DNA of 52,315 nucleotides from an uncultured Fimbriimonadales bacterium (GTDB lineage: Bacteria > Armatimonadota > Fimbriimonadia > Fimbriimonadales > GBS-DC): contig CALKLF010000007.1 of NCBI GenBank assembly GCA_937992175.1, positions 1 through 52,315 of the forward strand, given 5' to 3'. Shown piece by piece: positions 7,622 to 15,629 of the stretch. The position numbers and the translations under genes were made by a program. A model generated the notes under the pieces. That model made no database searches, was not told where the DNA came from, and saw only the letters and a list, made by a program, of their open reading frames with translations. Each line of letters starts with the position of its first letter. Position 1 is the first letter of the stretch.

Positions 7622-8806
7622 CTATACCTCCAGTGCAACCACGCTATTGCGTGGGTCAGGTAAAGTAGGTGGCAGATGCAAGGTTAGTTTCTCCTCCACT
7701 TGATCATAGCGGAGAGGTGCTTTCGTTGCGAGCCAGCAGGCAGATTTAATCCTCATAGGCATGTGCAGCTGCAATAAATGCTCCGTAGGCGAATTCCAGA
7801 GGTGCAAATAGATGTGTTTATCGTCGCGGGTTGCCGCGCCCCACTCGCAAGAGTTGAACACTCTCCCCCGCGTGGCATAGATGGCTTTCCCGTTTTTGCG
7901 CAGCCATCCCCCCATCTCAATCAGGCGTTCCTGGTGTTCCATCTGAATTGTGCCGTCAGGTTTTGGACCTACATTGAGTAGCAGATTAGCGTCTCGCCCT
8001 GCGCACTCGGCGAGGATGCGGATTAGCTGGGCGGGGGCTTTGTGTTGAGTATCGTTTGCGTTGTAGCCCCAGCTGTTGTTTATGGTCATGCAGCTCTCAA
8101 TCAGCGCATTATCGTCGGGCGGGATGGGGTTAAAACCGACCTTGTTTTCTCCCGGCAAATCTTGCTCATAGGTCTGGATATCTTCATCGGGCAGAGGTTT
8201 CTGGTGATGATTATTAGCAATCAGGAGTGTGGGATCTACGGCACGCAGTCTGTGGTATAGTTCAGTGAGTTTCCATGTCTCATCCAGATTCTCAGGCTTA
8301 TCCCAACATCCGTCTAACCAGATTCCATACGGGCGATACTTTCTAACAAGTTCGAGTACCTGTCCGTGCCAGTAGCGTGTATAAGCAACCCAGTCCGTTT
8401 TGTAAGCGGGGTGTTGCCAGTCAAGGGGCGAGTAGTAAAATAACAGCGCAATCTTCGCCTTACGACAGGCGTCCGCCAGTTCTTTCAGCATATCCCGTTT
8501 GAATGGGGTGTTGGTGATTTTGTAGTCGGTTAGCTCGCTGTCATACATGCAGAAACCGTCGTGATGCTTTGCAGTGATAGTGATATATCGCATCCCCGCT
8601 TTCTGGACAAGCCCAACCCATTCTTCGGCGTTGAATAGTTGTGGGTTGAATCGTTCCATCAACGGTTTATATTCGGAGAGAGGGATTTTCTCGTGATACA
8701 TCACCCATTCGCCCCGTCCGAGCAGTGAGTAGATGCCCCAGTGAACGAACATCCCGAACCGCATTTTGCGGAAATTCTCGCGCGCCTGTTGCCTTCGCTT
8801 GTCCAT
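7622..8806 (-). CDS. Alpha-L-fucosidase, GH29 family
   Basis: A 394-residue glycoside hydrolase; GH29 enzymes remove alpha-linked fucose by a retaining mechanism. Visible family landmarks: MRFGMFVHWGIYSL at the N-terminus, YITITAKHHDGFCMYDS, LLFYYSPLDW, the nucleophile Asp in YGIWLDGCW, and LLLNVGPKPDGTIQ. There is no signal peptide, so it should act in the cytosol unless exported otherwise. The start at 8806 was preferred to the longer ORF because GAGGAG precedes it and the true N-terminus of the family begins there. Its base composition is clearly lower in GC than the lpx or tricorn regions, which may mean horizontal acquisition. Confidence 0.93.
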   Translation of the reverse strand: MDKRRQQARENFRKMRFGMFVHWGIYSLLGRGEWVMYHEKIPLSEYKPLMERFNPQLFNAEEWVGLVQKAGMRYITITAKHHDGFCMYDSELTDYKITNTPFKRDMLKELADACRKAKIALLFYYSPLDWQHPAYKTDWVAYTRYWHGQVLELVRKYRPYGIWLDGCWDKPENLDETWKLTELYHRLRAVDPTLLIANNHHQKPLPDEDIQTYEQDLPGENKVGFNPIPPDDNALIESCMTINNSWGYNANDTQHKAPAQLIRILAECAGRDANLLLNVGPKPDGTIQMEHQERLIEMGGWLRKNGKAIYATRGRVFNSCEWGAATRDDKHIYLHLWNSPTEHLLQLHMPMRIKSACWLATKAPLRYDQVEEKLTLHLPPTLPDPRNSVVALEV

Positions 8807-8820
8807 AGTCGCTCCTCGTG

Positions 8821-8838
8821 GGTTTTCACATGAAAACC
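8821..8838. promoter_or_regulatory. parS-like palindrome
   Basis: An 18-bp dyad with 8-bp arms around CA. Its core TTTCACATGAAA differs by one base from the core TTTCACGTGAAA of the ParB-binding parS consensus. It lies between parB and the fucosidase gene, directly after the parB stop codon, the kind of position where parS sites are often found. Confidence 0.45.
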
Positions 8839-9710
8839 TACAGCCCGTTCGGTGCAATTATCTCCAGAATCCGCCCTAACTCCTCCTCAGAGTAGAACTC
8901 TATCACAATCCTGCCACCGCCGCCGCCCCACTGCACTACCTGCACGCGCGTCTCCAGGTAGGCGCTCAAGTTATGCTCTAACGCCTTCAACTCAGGCGAA
9001 GCGGGAGAGGGTTGCGGCGCGGATACAGGAGCGTTTCGCGGCGTAGGGTTCATCGGGCGCAACTCTCGAGCGCGTAGCTCCGCTGCGCGAACGCTTAGCC
9101 CTTCCGTCGTAATATCGCTCCACAACTGGCGCTGTAAAGTCGGATCCTTGACCATTAACAAGGCGCGCCCATGCCCCTCGCTGATAATGCCCTCTTTCAG
9201 GCTGTTGATAATATACTCTGGCAACTGAAGCAAACGCAGGGTGTTCGAGACCGCAGGCACACTTTTCCCCACTCTTTGCGCCACCTGTTCTTGCGTCATT
9301 CCGAACTCTTCCATCAGTCGTTTATACGCCAGCGCGGCATCTACAGGGTTGATGTCCTCTCTCTGCACATTCTCCACCAGCGCCATCTCGAGCATCTGCT
9401 GTTCCGAAGGTGAACGCACAATCGCGGGGATAGTCGATAAGCCCGCCATCCTCGCTGCGCGGAGGCGTCGTTCGCCAGCCACCAGCACATAATCGCCGTC
9501 GCCTTCCTGACGCACGACAATAGGCTGGATGACTCCCAGCTCGCGAATCGATGCGGCTAACTCAGCCAACGACTCTTCACTGAACTGTTGACGCGGCTGG
9601 TAGGGGTTCGGGCGTATCTGGGCGACTGGAATCTCGCGGATAAGCGTTTCCGCGAGGTCGTTTTGACCGATTAATGCGCCTAATCCTCTACCCAACGCTG
9701 GACGCGGCAT
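8838..9710 (-). CDS. parB: Chromosome partition protein ParB
   Basis: A 290-residue ParB/Spo0J protein: it loads on parS, spreads as a CTP-dependent clamp and recruits ParA and SMC. The N-terminus has the typical LGRGLGALIG. It is followed by the CTP-binding/ParB-N segments NPYQPRQQF and VAGERRLRAARMAGL, then an HTH region (MTQEQVAQRVGKSVPAVSNTLRLLQLP) and a short C-terminal dimerisation domain. The start overlaps the parA end by 23 nt and has a GGAGG site. Located 1 kb downstream of a putative replication-linked region, but no dnaA, gidA/gidB or origin is seen here. Confidence 0.96.
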   Translation of the reverse strand: MPRPALGRGLGALIGQNDLAETLIREIPVAQIRPNPYQPRQQFSEESLAELAASIRELGVIQPIVVRQEGDGDYVLVAGERRLRAARMAGLSTIPAIVRSPSEQQMLEMALVENVQREDINPVDAALAYKRLMEEFGMTQEQVAQRVGKSVPAVSNTLRLLQLPEYIINSLKEGIISEGHGRALLMVKDPTLQRQLWSDITTEGLSVRAAELRARELRPMNPTPRNAPVSAPQPSPASPELKALEHNLSAYLETRVQVVQWGGGGGRIVIEFYSEEELGRILEIIAPNGL

Positions 9711-10491
9711 AGTGTTTCACCTCCTCCACTAGTTCCTGATACGCCTGCGCGCCGCGTGAACGCGGATCATACTCGATCACGGGTTGCCCGAAGCTTGGCG
9801 ATTCACTGACCCGAATGTTACGCGGGATGACTACCTGCGCGACCTTCGAACCAAAAAACTTCCGCACCTCACTTTCCACCTGTTCCGCCAGCCGTGTGCG
9901 CGCATCGTACATCGTCAGCACGACTTTCCATATCTCAAGGCGCGGGTTCAGATGCTGTCGCACTAAATCAACCGTCTGGAGTAGTTGCGAAAGTCCTTCA
10001 AGTGCATAGTATTCACACTGCACAGGAACAATAAGACCATCTGCAGCAGTAAGGGCGTTAATGGTGAGAATGCCAAGCGACGGTGGCGTGTCGATAATAA
10101 TCCAGTCAAATCGCTCGCGCACGGGAGCAAGCAGATTCCGTAAGATTGCTTCACGCGCAAGCTGGGTAGCAAGCAACACATCGCTTCCTGCAAGGTCGAT
10201 GCTGGCGGGAAGCAGATACAGATTCGGACGCTGAGCATCGACTAAGAGTACTTCTGACAGTTGAAAATGAGGGTTCGCAAGGCGTTGCTGAATCAGGGTG
10301 AACAGGTCGTTCTCCTGTCGGCGGGGGTCAATTCCCAGACCGCTGGTCGCATTCGCTTGAGGGTCAGCGTCTACAAGGAGCGTCCGCTCATCAGCTTGCG
10401 CGAGACCTGCAGCCAGGTTGATTGCGGTCGTAGTCTTACCGACGCCGCCTTTCTGGTTGACAACCGCCAGCACCCAACCGTTTCGTGGCAC
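9688..10491 (-). CDS. parA: Chromosome partition ATPase ParA/Soj
   Basis: A 267-residue deviant Walker ATPase that binds nucleoid DNA and positions ParB-parS complexes. The P-loop NQKGGVGKTTTAINLA carries both signature lysines, followed by LLVDADPQANATSGLG, DTPPSLGILTINAL and a C-terminal region for DNA binding and ParB contact. The start codon is GTG at 10491; no good Shine-Dalgarno is visible before it. A strong terminator (10536-10562) separates it from the FlgM-like gene, so it should have its own promoter, which could not be identified with confidence. Confidence 0.96.
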   Translation of the reverse strand: MPRNGWVLAVVNQKGGVGKTTTAINLAAGLAQADERTLLVDADPQANATSGLGIDPRRQENDLFTLIQQRLANPHFQLSEVLLVDAQRPNLYLLPASIDLAGSDVLLATQLAREAILRNLLAPVRERFDWIIIDTPPSLGILTINALTAADGLIVPVQCEYYALEGLSQLLQTVDLVRQHLNPRLEIWKVVLTMYDARTRLAEQVESEVRKFFGSKVAQVVIPRNIRVSESPSFGQPVIEYDPRSRGAQAYQELVEEVKHYAASSVG

Positions 10492-10535
10492 GGGATGACG
10501 GTTCTACGCAGCTCGGCGGATTCCTGCCAAATAAA

Positions 10536-10562
10536 AAGGCGGGGGAAGATTTCCCCAGCCTT
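10536..10562 (-). terminator. Intrinsic terminator of the FlgM-like gene
   Basis: Inverted repeat AAGGC-x-GGGGAA / TTCCCC-x-GCCTT with a 3-nt loop; on the minus strand it is followed by TTTTTATTT. It lies immediately after the FlgM-like stop codon and before parA. Confidence 0.85.
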
Positions 10563-10564
10563 AC

Positions 10565-10834
10565 TTACTGGGACATTTTGTCCGCTATGACGCGCCGCAT
10601 GATAGACGCTGCAATAATCTTTGCGGGGAGAGGCTCTCTCGACGCCTCCGTGGTGCGTTCCTCGCGCACATTGGGCGTCTGGGTCAGGAGTTGCGCAATC
10701 TCACGCGCCAGTTGCTTGTCGGCTTCTTCACAAGCGACGAACGGCGCGGGCACAGGCTCCAGCGGCGTTGTCCCCGTCTGCTGGGCGCGATAAGCGCGCG
10801 CCACCTTCTGCAATTCCTCTAACGAGATTTGCAT
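10565..10834 (-). CDS. FlgM-like anti-sigma factor, small protein
   Basis: An 89-residue soluble protein. The N-terminus (MQISLEELQKVARAYRAQ) resembles the start of many Firmicute-type FlgM proteins. The C-terminal half (PNVREERTTEASREPLPAK then an IADKM end) follows the FlgM pattern of PxVRxExV, a short helix and a final I/V-A-x-K-M helix. FlgM binds sigma-28 and delays late flagellar genes. The middle is Pro/Thr-rich and probably disordered, as in known FlgM. A perfect AGGAGG lies 7 nt before the ATG, and a c-di-GMP-I riboswitch occupies the leader, so expression should respond to c-di-GMP. A terminator follows directly, making it monocistronic. The family call is by eye. Confidence 0.6.
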   Translation of the reverse strand: MQISLEELQKVARAYRAQQTGTTPLEPVPAPFVACEEADKQLAREIAQLLTQTPNVREERTTEASREPLPAKIIAASIMRRVIADKMSQ

Positions 10835-10841
10835 TGTTCTG

Positions 10842-10868
10842 CCTCCTATCTTGCTGAGTAGCCAGCAA
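10842..10868 (-). promoter_or_regulatory. Expression platform and ribosome site of the riboswitch
   Basis: A 6-bp hairpin TTGCTG/CAGCAA (10851-10868) lies between the aptamer and the AGGAGG site (10842-10847). There is no T-run, so control is more likely through ribosome access than by termination. This is an inference. Confidence 0.5.
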
Positions 10869-10872
10869 ACCG

Positions 10873-10966
10873 GAGACAGGCAACCCGGCTATCTGCCGTA
10901 CCCCATTACGACAGACCCATAGGCTTTGCGCCCCTGCATCGCTACAGGTTTGCCCTTTACTGTCTC
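10873..10966 (-). ncRNA. c-di-GMP-I (GEMM) riboswitch aptamer
   Basis: On the minus strand the leader contains, in order: the closing stem GAGACA, the conserved AAAGGGCAAACC, a stem CCTGTA/TGCAGG capped by the GNRA tetraloop GCGA, the invariant GCGCAAAGCC, a second helix region, then GCCGGGTTGCC and the closing TGTCTC. The order and spacing match class I c-di-GMP aptamers, including the tetraloop that docks into the second helix. The aptamer ends 38 nt before the start codon of the FlgM-like gene. Confidence 0.95.
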
Positions 10967-10983
10967 GGCTTACTACATGCTCC

Positions 10984-10989
10984 ATTATC
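10984..10989 (-). promoter_or_regulatory. Possible -10 of the riboswitch transcript
   Basis: GATAAT on the minus strand, about 18 nt upstream of the aptamer's first stem and 28 nt downstream of the uvrB stop. No -35 match was found. Confidence 0.3.
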
Positions 10990-11016
10990 GGCAGGGCAAG
11001 TCAGTTTCTTTAGCCC

Positions 11017-12996
11017 CTATACGACGCTTTGCTCCAGAATCCTGCGCAATCGCTGAATCTCGTCGCGCAGGACGGCAGCGCGTTCGAACTCCAGCGCCTT
11101 CGCCGCCTGACGCATTTCCTGCTCAAGGCGGTCAATCTCGATGGGCAAATCTTCGAAAGCCACGCGATCCGTATCCACAATCTGATACGCGGCGCGTTCC
11201 TCTGCGACTTTATAGGCGCGCACGGTCTCACGCACCTCTTTGCGCACGGTTTCGGGGACGATGCCATGCTTTTCGTTATACTCCATCTGGATCTGACGAC
11301 GACGATTGGTCTCATCGATAGCGCGTTGCATTGAGCCTGTGATTCGATCGGCGTACAGGATGACCTGCCCGAACTTGTTGCGTGCCGCACGCCCAATCGT
11401 TTGAATCAGCGATGTCTCCGAGCGCAAGAACCCCTCCTTATCAGCGTCCAGTATCGCCACCAGCGAGACCTCAGGCAAATCCAGTCCTTCGCGCAACAGG
11501 TTCACGCCCACCACCACATCATAAGTGCCGAGCCGCAGGTCGCGCAGAATCTCTGCCCGTTCCAGCGATTGCACATCCGAATGGAGGTACTGGACACGAA
11601 TGCCCAGCTCCTGTAGGTAGCTGGTCAGGTCTTCCGCCATTTTTTTCGTGAGCGTGGTCACCAGCGTGCGTTCCTCGCGCTCGATACGGCGTCGTATTTC
11701 GGCAATCAGGTCGTCTACTTGCCCTGCCGTGGGGCGTACAATCACTTCAGGATCCAGCAGCCCCGTTGGGCGGATAATCTGCTCCACAATCTGCTGGCTG
11801 ACCTCGCGTTCAAACGGACCTGGTGTCGCCGAGACGAAAATCACTTGCCCCACCCGTTGCAGGAACTCCTCAAAACGCAACGGGCGGTTGTCCAGTGCCG
11901 AGGGCAGCCGAAAGCCATATTCGACCAGCGTGCGTTTGCGCTGCAGGTCGCCGTTATACATCGCACGAATCTGCGGAATGGTCTGGTGCGATTCATCGAT
12001 GAACAGCAGATAATCTTCGGGGAAGTAATCCAGCAGTGTGTAGGGCGGCTCGCCAGGGCGGCGCCCGTCAAAGTAGCGCGAGTAGTTCTCGATACCGTTG
12101 CAGTAGCCCAGCTCGCGCATCATCTCCAGATCCATCTCTGTGCGCTGGCGAATCCGCTGCGCCTCAAGCAAACGCCCTTGCGACTCAAAGTAGGCAACCT
12201 GCGCCTCCAGCTCCTCACGAATCTGCGCGATAATGTCATCCATTCGGTCCCAGGGCGTCACATAGTGCGTTGCGGGGAAGAAACTCACCCGCTCCCGCTC
12301 TGCGAGGGTCTCGCCCTTGAGCGGGTCGTATTCGTATATCCGCTCCACCTCATCGCCGAACAGCTCGATGCGCGTGACATACTCTTCATCGGCAGGTTGC
12401 ACATCGATCACATCGCCGCGAATACGAAATGTCCCGCGTCCCAGCACCATATCGGATCGCGTATATTGCAACTCCACCAGCCGCATGGCAAGTTCGCGCG
12501 GGTCGAGGCGGTCGCCGCGCTTGATTGTCACGATACTGCGCAGATACTCCTGCGGCGAACCCAAGCCGTAGATACTTGACACGCTGGCAACGACAATCAC
12601 ATCGCGCCGCTCCAGCACCGCCTGAGTGGCGGCATGGCGCAGGCGGTCAATTTCGTCGTTGATGGAGGCGGTTTTCTCGATATAGGTGTCCGATTGAGGT
12701 ACATAGGCTTCGGGTTGATAGTAATCGTAGTAGCTGATGAAGAAGTGCACCGCGTTTTCGGGGAAGAACGCGCGAAATTCCTGACAGAGCTGCGCCGCCA
12801 GCGTCTTATTGTGCGCAATCACGAGGGCGGGACGCTGAACCGCGGCGATGACCGACGCCATCGTGAAAGTTTTACCCGTACCCGTCGCCCCCAGCAGCGT
12901 CTGGAACTCGTAACCGCGATTCAAACCCTCCACCAGCTTTTCGATTGCCTGAGGCTGGTCGCCGCGCGGCTGAAACTCGGTGCTCAGTCGAAACAT
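11017..12996 (-). CDS. uvrB: Excinuclease ABC subunit B
   Basis: A 659-residue helicase-like subunit of nucleotide excision repair that verifies damage after UvrA loading. Seen in order: the N-terminal [24 protein letters not shown], Walker [15 protein letters not shown], the damage-gripping beta-hairpin region YYQPEAYVP, Walker [10 protein letters not shown], the helicase motifs [10 protein letters not shown] and [15 protein letters not shown], motif [11 protein letters not shown], and a C-terminal UVR domain for UvrC binding (about 620-655). Length is normal. No Shine-Dalgarno sequence: TATAAT ends 8 nt before the ATG, so the mRNA is probably leaderless. The promoter coincides with the end of a MITE-like palindrome. 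Confidence 0.98.
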   Translation of the reverse strand: MFRLSTEFQPRGDQPQAIEKLVEGLNRGYEFQTLLGATGTGKTFTMASVIAAVQRPALVIAHNKTLAAQLCQEFRAFFPENAVHFFISYYDYYQPEAYVPQSDTYIEKTASINDEIDRLRHAATQAVLERRDVIVVASVSSIYGLGSPQEYLRSIVTIKRGDRLDPRELAMRLVELQYTRSDMVLGRGTFRIRGDVIDVQPADEEYVTRIELFGDEVERIYEYDPLKGETLAERERVSFFPATHYVTPWDRMDDIIAQIREELEAQVAYFESQGRLLEAQRIRQRTEMDLEMMRELGYCNGIENYSRYFDGRRPGEPPYTLLDYFPEDYLLFIDESHQTIPQIRAMYNGDLQRKRTLVEYGFRLPSALDNRPLRFEEFLQRVGQVIFVSATPGPFEREVSQQIVEQIIRPTGLLDPEVIVRPTAGQVDDLIAEIRRRIEREERTLVTTLTKKMAEDLTSYLQELGIRVQYLHSDVQSLERAEILRDLRLGTYDVVVGVNLLREGLDLPEVSLVAILDADKEGFLRSETSLIQTIGRAARNKFGQVILYADRITGSMQRAIDETNRRRQIQMEYNEKHGIVPETVRKEVRETVRAYKVAEERAAYQIVDTDRVAFEDLPIEIDRLEQEMRQAAKALEFERAAVLRDEIQRLRRILEQSVV

Positions 12997-13004
12997 ATAC
13001 CTGA

Positions 13005-13014
13005 ATTATAACCC
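13005..13014 (-). promoter_or_regulatory. Leaderless-type promoter of uvrB, at a repeat terminus
   Basis: GGGTTATAAT on the minus strand, 8 nt before ATG 12996. The same bases form the terminal inverted repeat of the family A element at 13008-13137. Confidence 0.6.
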
Positions 13015-13137
13015 AAGTTGCTACTTATGCTGAGATTCCTCGCCTTCGGCTCGGAATGACACGCTCATCTGCGCACAAACGGTCTTGTCATTCCGAGCCG
13101 AAGGCGAGGAATCTCGCGATAGGTGGCGACTTGGGTA
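13008..13137. repeat. MITE-like palindrome, family A copy 2
   Basis: A perfect 30-bp inner inverted repeat (13032-13061 with 13086-13115) ends in CGGAATGACA, separated by a 24-nt centre. The outer ends (about 13008-13028 and 13117-13137) are imperfect inverted repeats of the type ATAACCCAAGTTGCTAC. It fills the gap between the divergent uvrB and diguanylate cyclase genes and has no coding capacity. Confidence 0.85.
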
Positions 13138-13157
13138 TGGAATAACTGCATGAGTTC

Positions 13158-14819
13158 ATGCAGCAGCGCTGGCGAGGAGTGGGCAAGCTCTATCTGCGCC
13201 GATGGGGATGGCTGGCACGGCATCGCTGGGAACGCACCCCAATCGGCGTGCGTTTCGCATTCACACTGACGATTGTCTTCATGGCACTGCTCGCCCCATG
13301 GATCTGTTTCAGCCTGTTCTACCTCAACGCTGCCCTGAGCGCGCAGGCGCGCCTCAATCAGATGCGTCAGGCGCAGGTAACCGAGCTGATTATCGAGCGC
13401 GAACTGCTGAGCATCCTGAGACACGGCGAAGACTACAGCGTCTGGAACGACGCACGGGAAGCCGTGTTGCAACGCGATTTGAAATGGCTTCACACGAACA
13501 CGGTGGAGTGGCTGACGCAGCATTTTTATTATGATGTCGTGGCGGTGCTACAGACAGGCAGCAGGACGCTGGTAAGCAACACGCCTGATAATCGCTGGCT
13601 TGTGAACCTGCCGCTGGTTCAGGACGCGCTCAAAGGAGTTGGGAACGCGGGGCTGGTGCGGCGCGATGGAGCCATCTACTTGCTGAGCGCGACGCCTATC
13701 TGCGATGAGGAGTGGGCGCATCCTCCTGTGGGCGCGCTTGTGCTGGCGAAAGCGTTGAATCGCGCGCAGCTTGACCAAATCAGTGAGCAGATCGGCAACA
13801 GAGTCGTTCTAACGCTCCACACAGATACGGAAGGCATCGTCCCTACATTGACGGAGCCGCAAGGAGATGTGATCGTGCTGCGCAACCCTTCGGGGACACC
13901 AATCGCTGCCCTGAAAGTTGAATCGCCCCTCTCGGAAACACTCCTGACGCTGGAGTTGAAGCGCACTGCCAAAAACTATGTGGTGGGAGTTAGCATCGCC
14001 ATCGCGCTGCTGGCGAGCCTGGTGCTGGTCTGGTTCCTCAGGGTGTATATCACGCGATTTCTGACAGCGATTCAGCGATTAGCTTCGGGGGATTGGGATG
14101 CGCGAGTTCCGTACGCCGCGCGCGACGAGTTCGGCTTCCTCGCGCGCACCTTCAATACGATGGCGATGCAGCTCCAGCATGTGTTTGAGGAGCAGGAGCG
14201 CCAGCGCGAAGAGATTCAGGCGCAAAACGAAGAGTTGCAAATGCTCTACCAGCAACTGCAGACGGCGCATCAGGAGCTTGCCCAACTCAACCAGGAACTC
14301 ACGGAGGCGAACCAGCTGCTGGCGCAGGCGGCGGTGACGGATGGACTGACGGGACTGAAAAACCACCGCGCGTTTCAGGAGTCGCTGAATAGCCTTGTGC
14401 AAATGGCGGAACGCCACAAGCAACCCCTGTCGCTGATTATGCTAGACATCGACCACTTCAAGGAGTTCAACGACCGTTTCGGACACCCTGCAGGGGACGA
14501 GCTGCTCAGGCAAGTTGCGGAGGTGTTGCGTCAGTCGGGGCGCGCCTACGATGTGGCGGCGCGCTACGGCGGCGAGGAGTTCGCCTTGCTGTTGCCCAAC
14601 ACCACGCTGGAGCAGGCAGTTCAGGTTGCGGAGCGTTTGCGCAGCCAGATTAGCGCGATTCAGAACCCTTATGCGCCTGTCTCCGCCAGTCTCGGCGTGG
14701 CGAGCTATCGGTTCGGAACCGCGCCTGCCACGCTGCTCTACGAAGCCGACGCCGCGCTCTATCGCGCGAAGCGCAACGGGCGCAATCGAGTCTGCGTCTA
14801 CCAGCCCGAAGCTGCGTAG
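13158..14819 (+). CDS. Membrane diguanylate cyclase (CHASE4-like, HAMP, GGDEF)
   Basis: A 553-residue protein that should make c-di-GMP from two GTP. A transmembrane helix (about 36-58) is followed by an extracytoplasmic sensor (60-275) with the CHASE4-like signature HGEDYSVWNDA. A second helix (about 278-300), a HAMP domain (to about 350), a Gln/Glu-rich coiled coil (350-390) and a GGDEF domain (395-550) come next. The active site reads RYGGEEF (about residue 470) and the inhibitory RxxD site is intact (RAYD, five residues upstream), so product feedback is expected. The ligand is unknown. It starts just after a family A palindrome and is followed after 34 nt by the VanW gene. Confidence 0.93.
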   Translation: MQQRWRGVGKLYLRRWGWLARHRWERTPIGVRFAFTLTIVFMALLAPWICFSLFYLNAALSAQARLNQMRQAQVTELIIERELLSILRHGEDYSVWNDAREAVLQRDLKWLHTNTVEWLTQHFYYDVVAVLQTGSRTLVSNTPDNRWLVNLPLVQDALKGVGNAGLVRRDGAIYLLSATPICDEEWAHPPVGALVLAKALNRAQLDQISEQIGNRVVLTLHTDTEGIVPTLTEPQGDVIVLRNPSGTPIAALKVESPLSETLLTLELKRTAKNYVVGVSIAIALLASLVLVWFLRVYITRFLTAIQRLASGDWDARVPYAARDEFGFLARTFNTMAMQLQHVFEEQERQREEIQAQNEELQMLYQQLQTAHQELAQLNQELTEANQLLAQAAVTDGLTGLKNHRAFQESLNSLVQMAERHKQPLSLIMLDIDHFKEFNDRFGHPAGDELLRQVAEVLRQSGRAYDVAARYGGEEFALLLPNTTLEQAVQVAERLRSQISAIQNPYAPVSASLGVASYRFGTAPATLLYEADAALYRAKRNGRNRVCVYQPEAA

Positions 14820-14853
14820 CAGGAGCACCCACCTGCGCGTCTAATGAATCGCT

Positions 14854-15597
14854 GTGCGCTGGTACGGGCTGCTACTGGGGCTGGGATTGTGTCTGGCGGG
14901 GTGTCAACGCACGACGCCGACGCAGGAGTGGGCGCTGCTCGTGGAGTTCGCGACCTCGCTGGAGGGGCGCACGCAGGGGCAACGCCATAACGCGACGCTT
15001 TCGGCTCGGCGAGTGAACGGCGCGATAATTCCACCCAACGCTGAGTGGTCGTTCAACGAAGCGGTCGGTCAGTGGGTGCGCTCCGAGGGCTATGTCCGCG
15101 CGCCCGTGAGTTATGGCGGGATTCTCGTGCCTGCCTGGGGCGGGGGCGTGTGCCAGACCTCCACGACGCTCTACAACGCCGCGTTGCTCGCAGGGCTGGA
15201 AATCACGGAGCGCCACCCCCACACGATTGCGCCGAGCTATATCGACGCGGGGCGCGACGCCGCTGTGGCGCAGGGTATCGCCGACCTGAAAATCCGCAAC
15301 CCATACCCATTTCCTTGCCGCATGGAGTTTATCGCTACGAATTCCCGGCTCGTGTGCAAGATTTACGCGCAGGCTTCTACAGAGACCGTGCGCCGACTCG
15401 TGCCTGAGTGTACGCTCGTACCTGAGACGCTCTCCGCCTCGCCTGCGCCTGTGGCGGTCGGCTTTCGCACGCAGACGGGTCGCGCGGGTGTGCGGGTGCG
15501 TCTGTGGCGCGTCTGCACGCTCAACGGCGAAACCTGGCGTGAACTGTGCCACGAAACGCAATACGCCCCCCTGCCGCGCGGCGTAAAAACGCACTGA
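14854..15597 (+). CDS. VanW-family lipoprotein
   Basis: A 247-residue secreted protein. The N-terminal signal ends in the lipobox LAGC (cysteine near residue 17), so it should be lipid-anchored. The VanW domain covers about 45-170: the family signatures FNEAVGQW, GGGVCQTSTTLYNAAL and IRNPYPFPCRM are all present. VanW proteins occur near glycopeptide-resistance and envelope genes, but their biochemical role is unsettled. The GTG start at 14854 is the only one giving a proper signal peptide; no Shine-Dalgarno sequence is visible. The C-terminal 70 residues are unassigned. It sits between the cyclase and the HD-GYP gene. Confidence 0.9.
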   Translation: MRWYGLLLGLGLCLAGCQRTTPTQEWALLVEFATSLEGRTQGQRHNATLSARRVNGAIIPPNAEWSFNEAVGQWVRSEGYVRAPVSYGGILVPAWGGGVCQTSTTLYNAALLAGLEITERHPHTIAPSYIDAGRDAAVAQGIADLKIRNPYPFPCRMEFIATNSRLVCKIYAQASTETVRRLVPECTLVPETLSASPAPVAVGFRTQTGRAGVRVRLWRVCTLNGETWRELCHETQYAPLPRGVKTH

Positions 15598-15600
15598 CAA

Positions 15601-15608
15601 GGTATAAT
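15601..15608 (+). promoter_or_regulatory. Promoter of the HD-GYP gene
   Basis: GGTATAAT directly after the VanW stop codon. A GGGAGG ribosome site (15619-15624) and a TTG start (15630) follow. Confidence 0.55.
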
Positions 15609-15629
15609 CGGCGACACAGGGAGGTTTAC

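Noticed and set aside
9711-9722. Second parS at the parA-parB junction
   Set aside because: Only a half site (TGTTTCAC) is present and it coincides with the parB ribosome-binding region.
13065-13523. A 152-codon minus-strand frame opposite the cyclase start
   Set aside because: It covers a repeat arm and the antisense of the cyclase; no ribosome site or family match.
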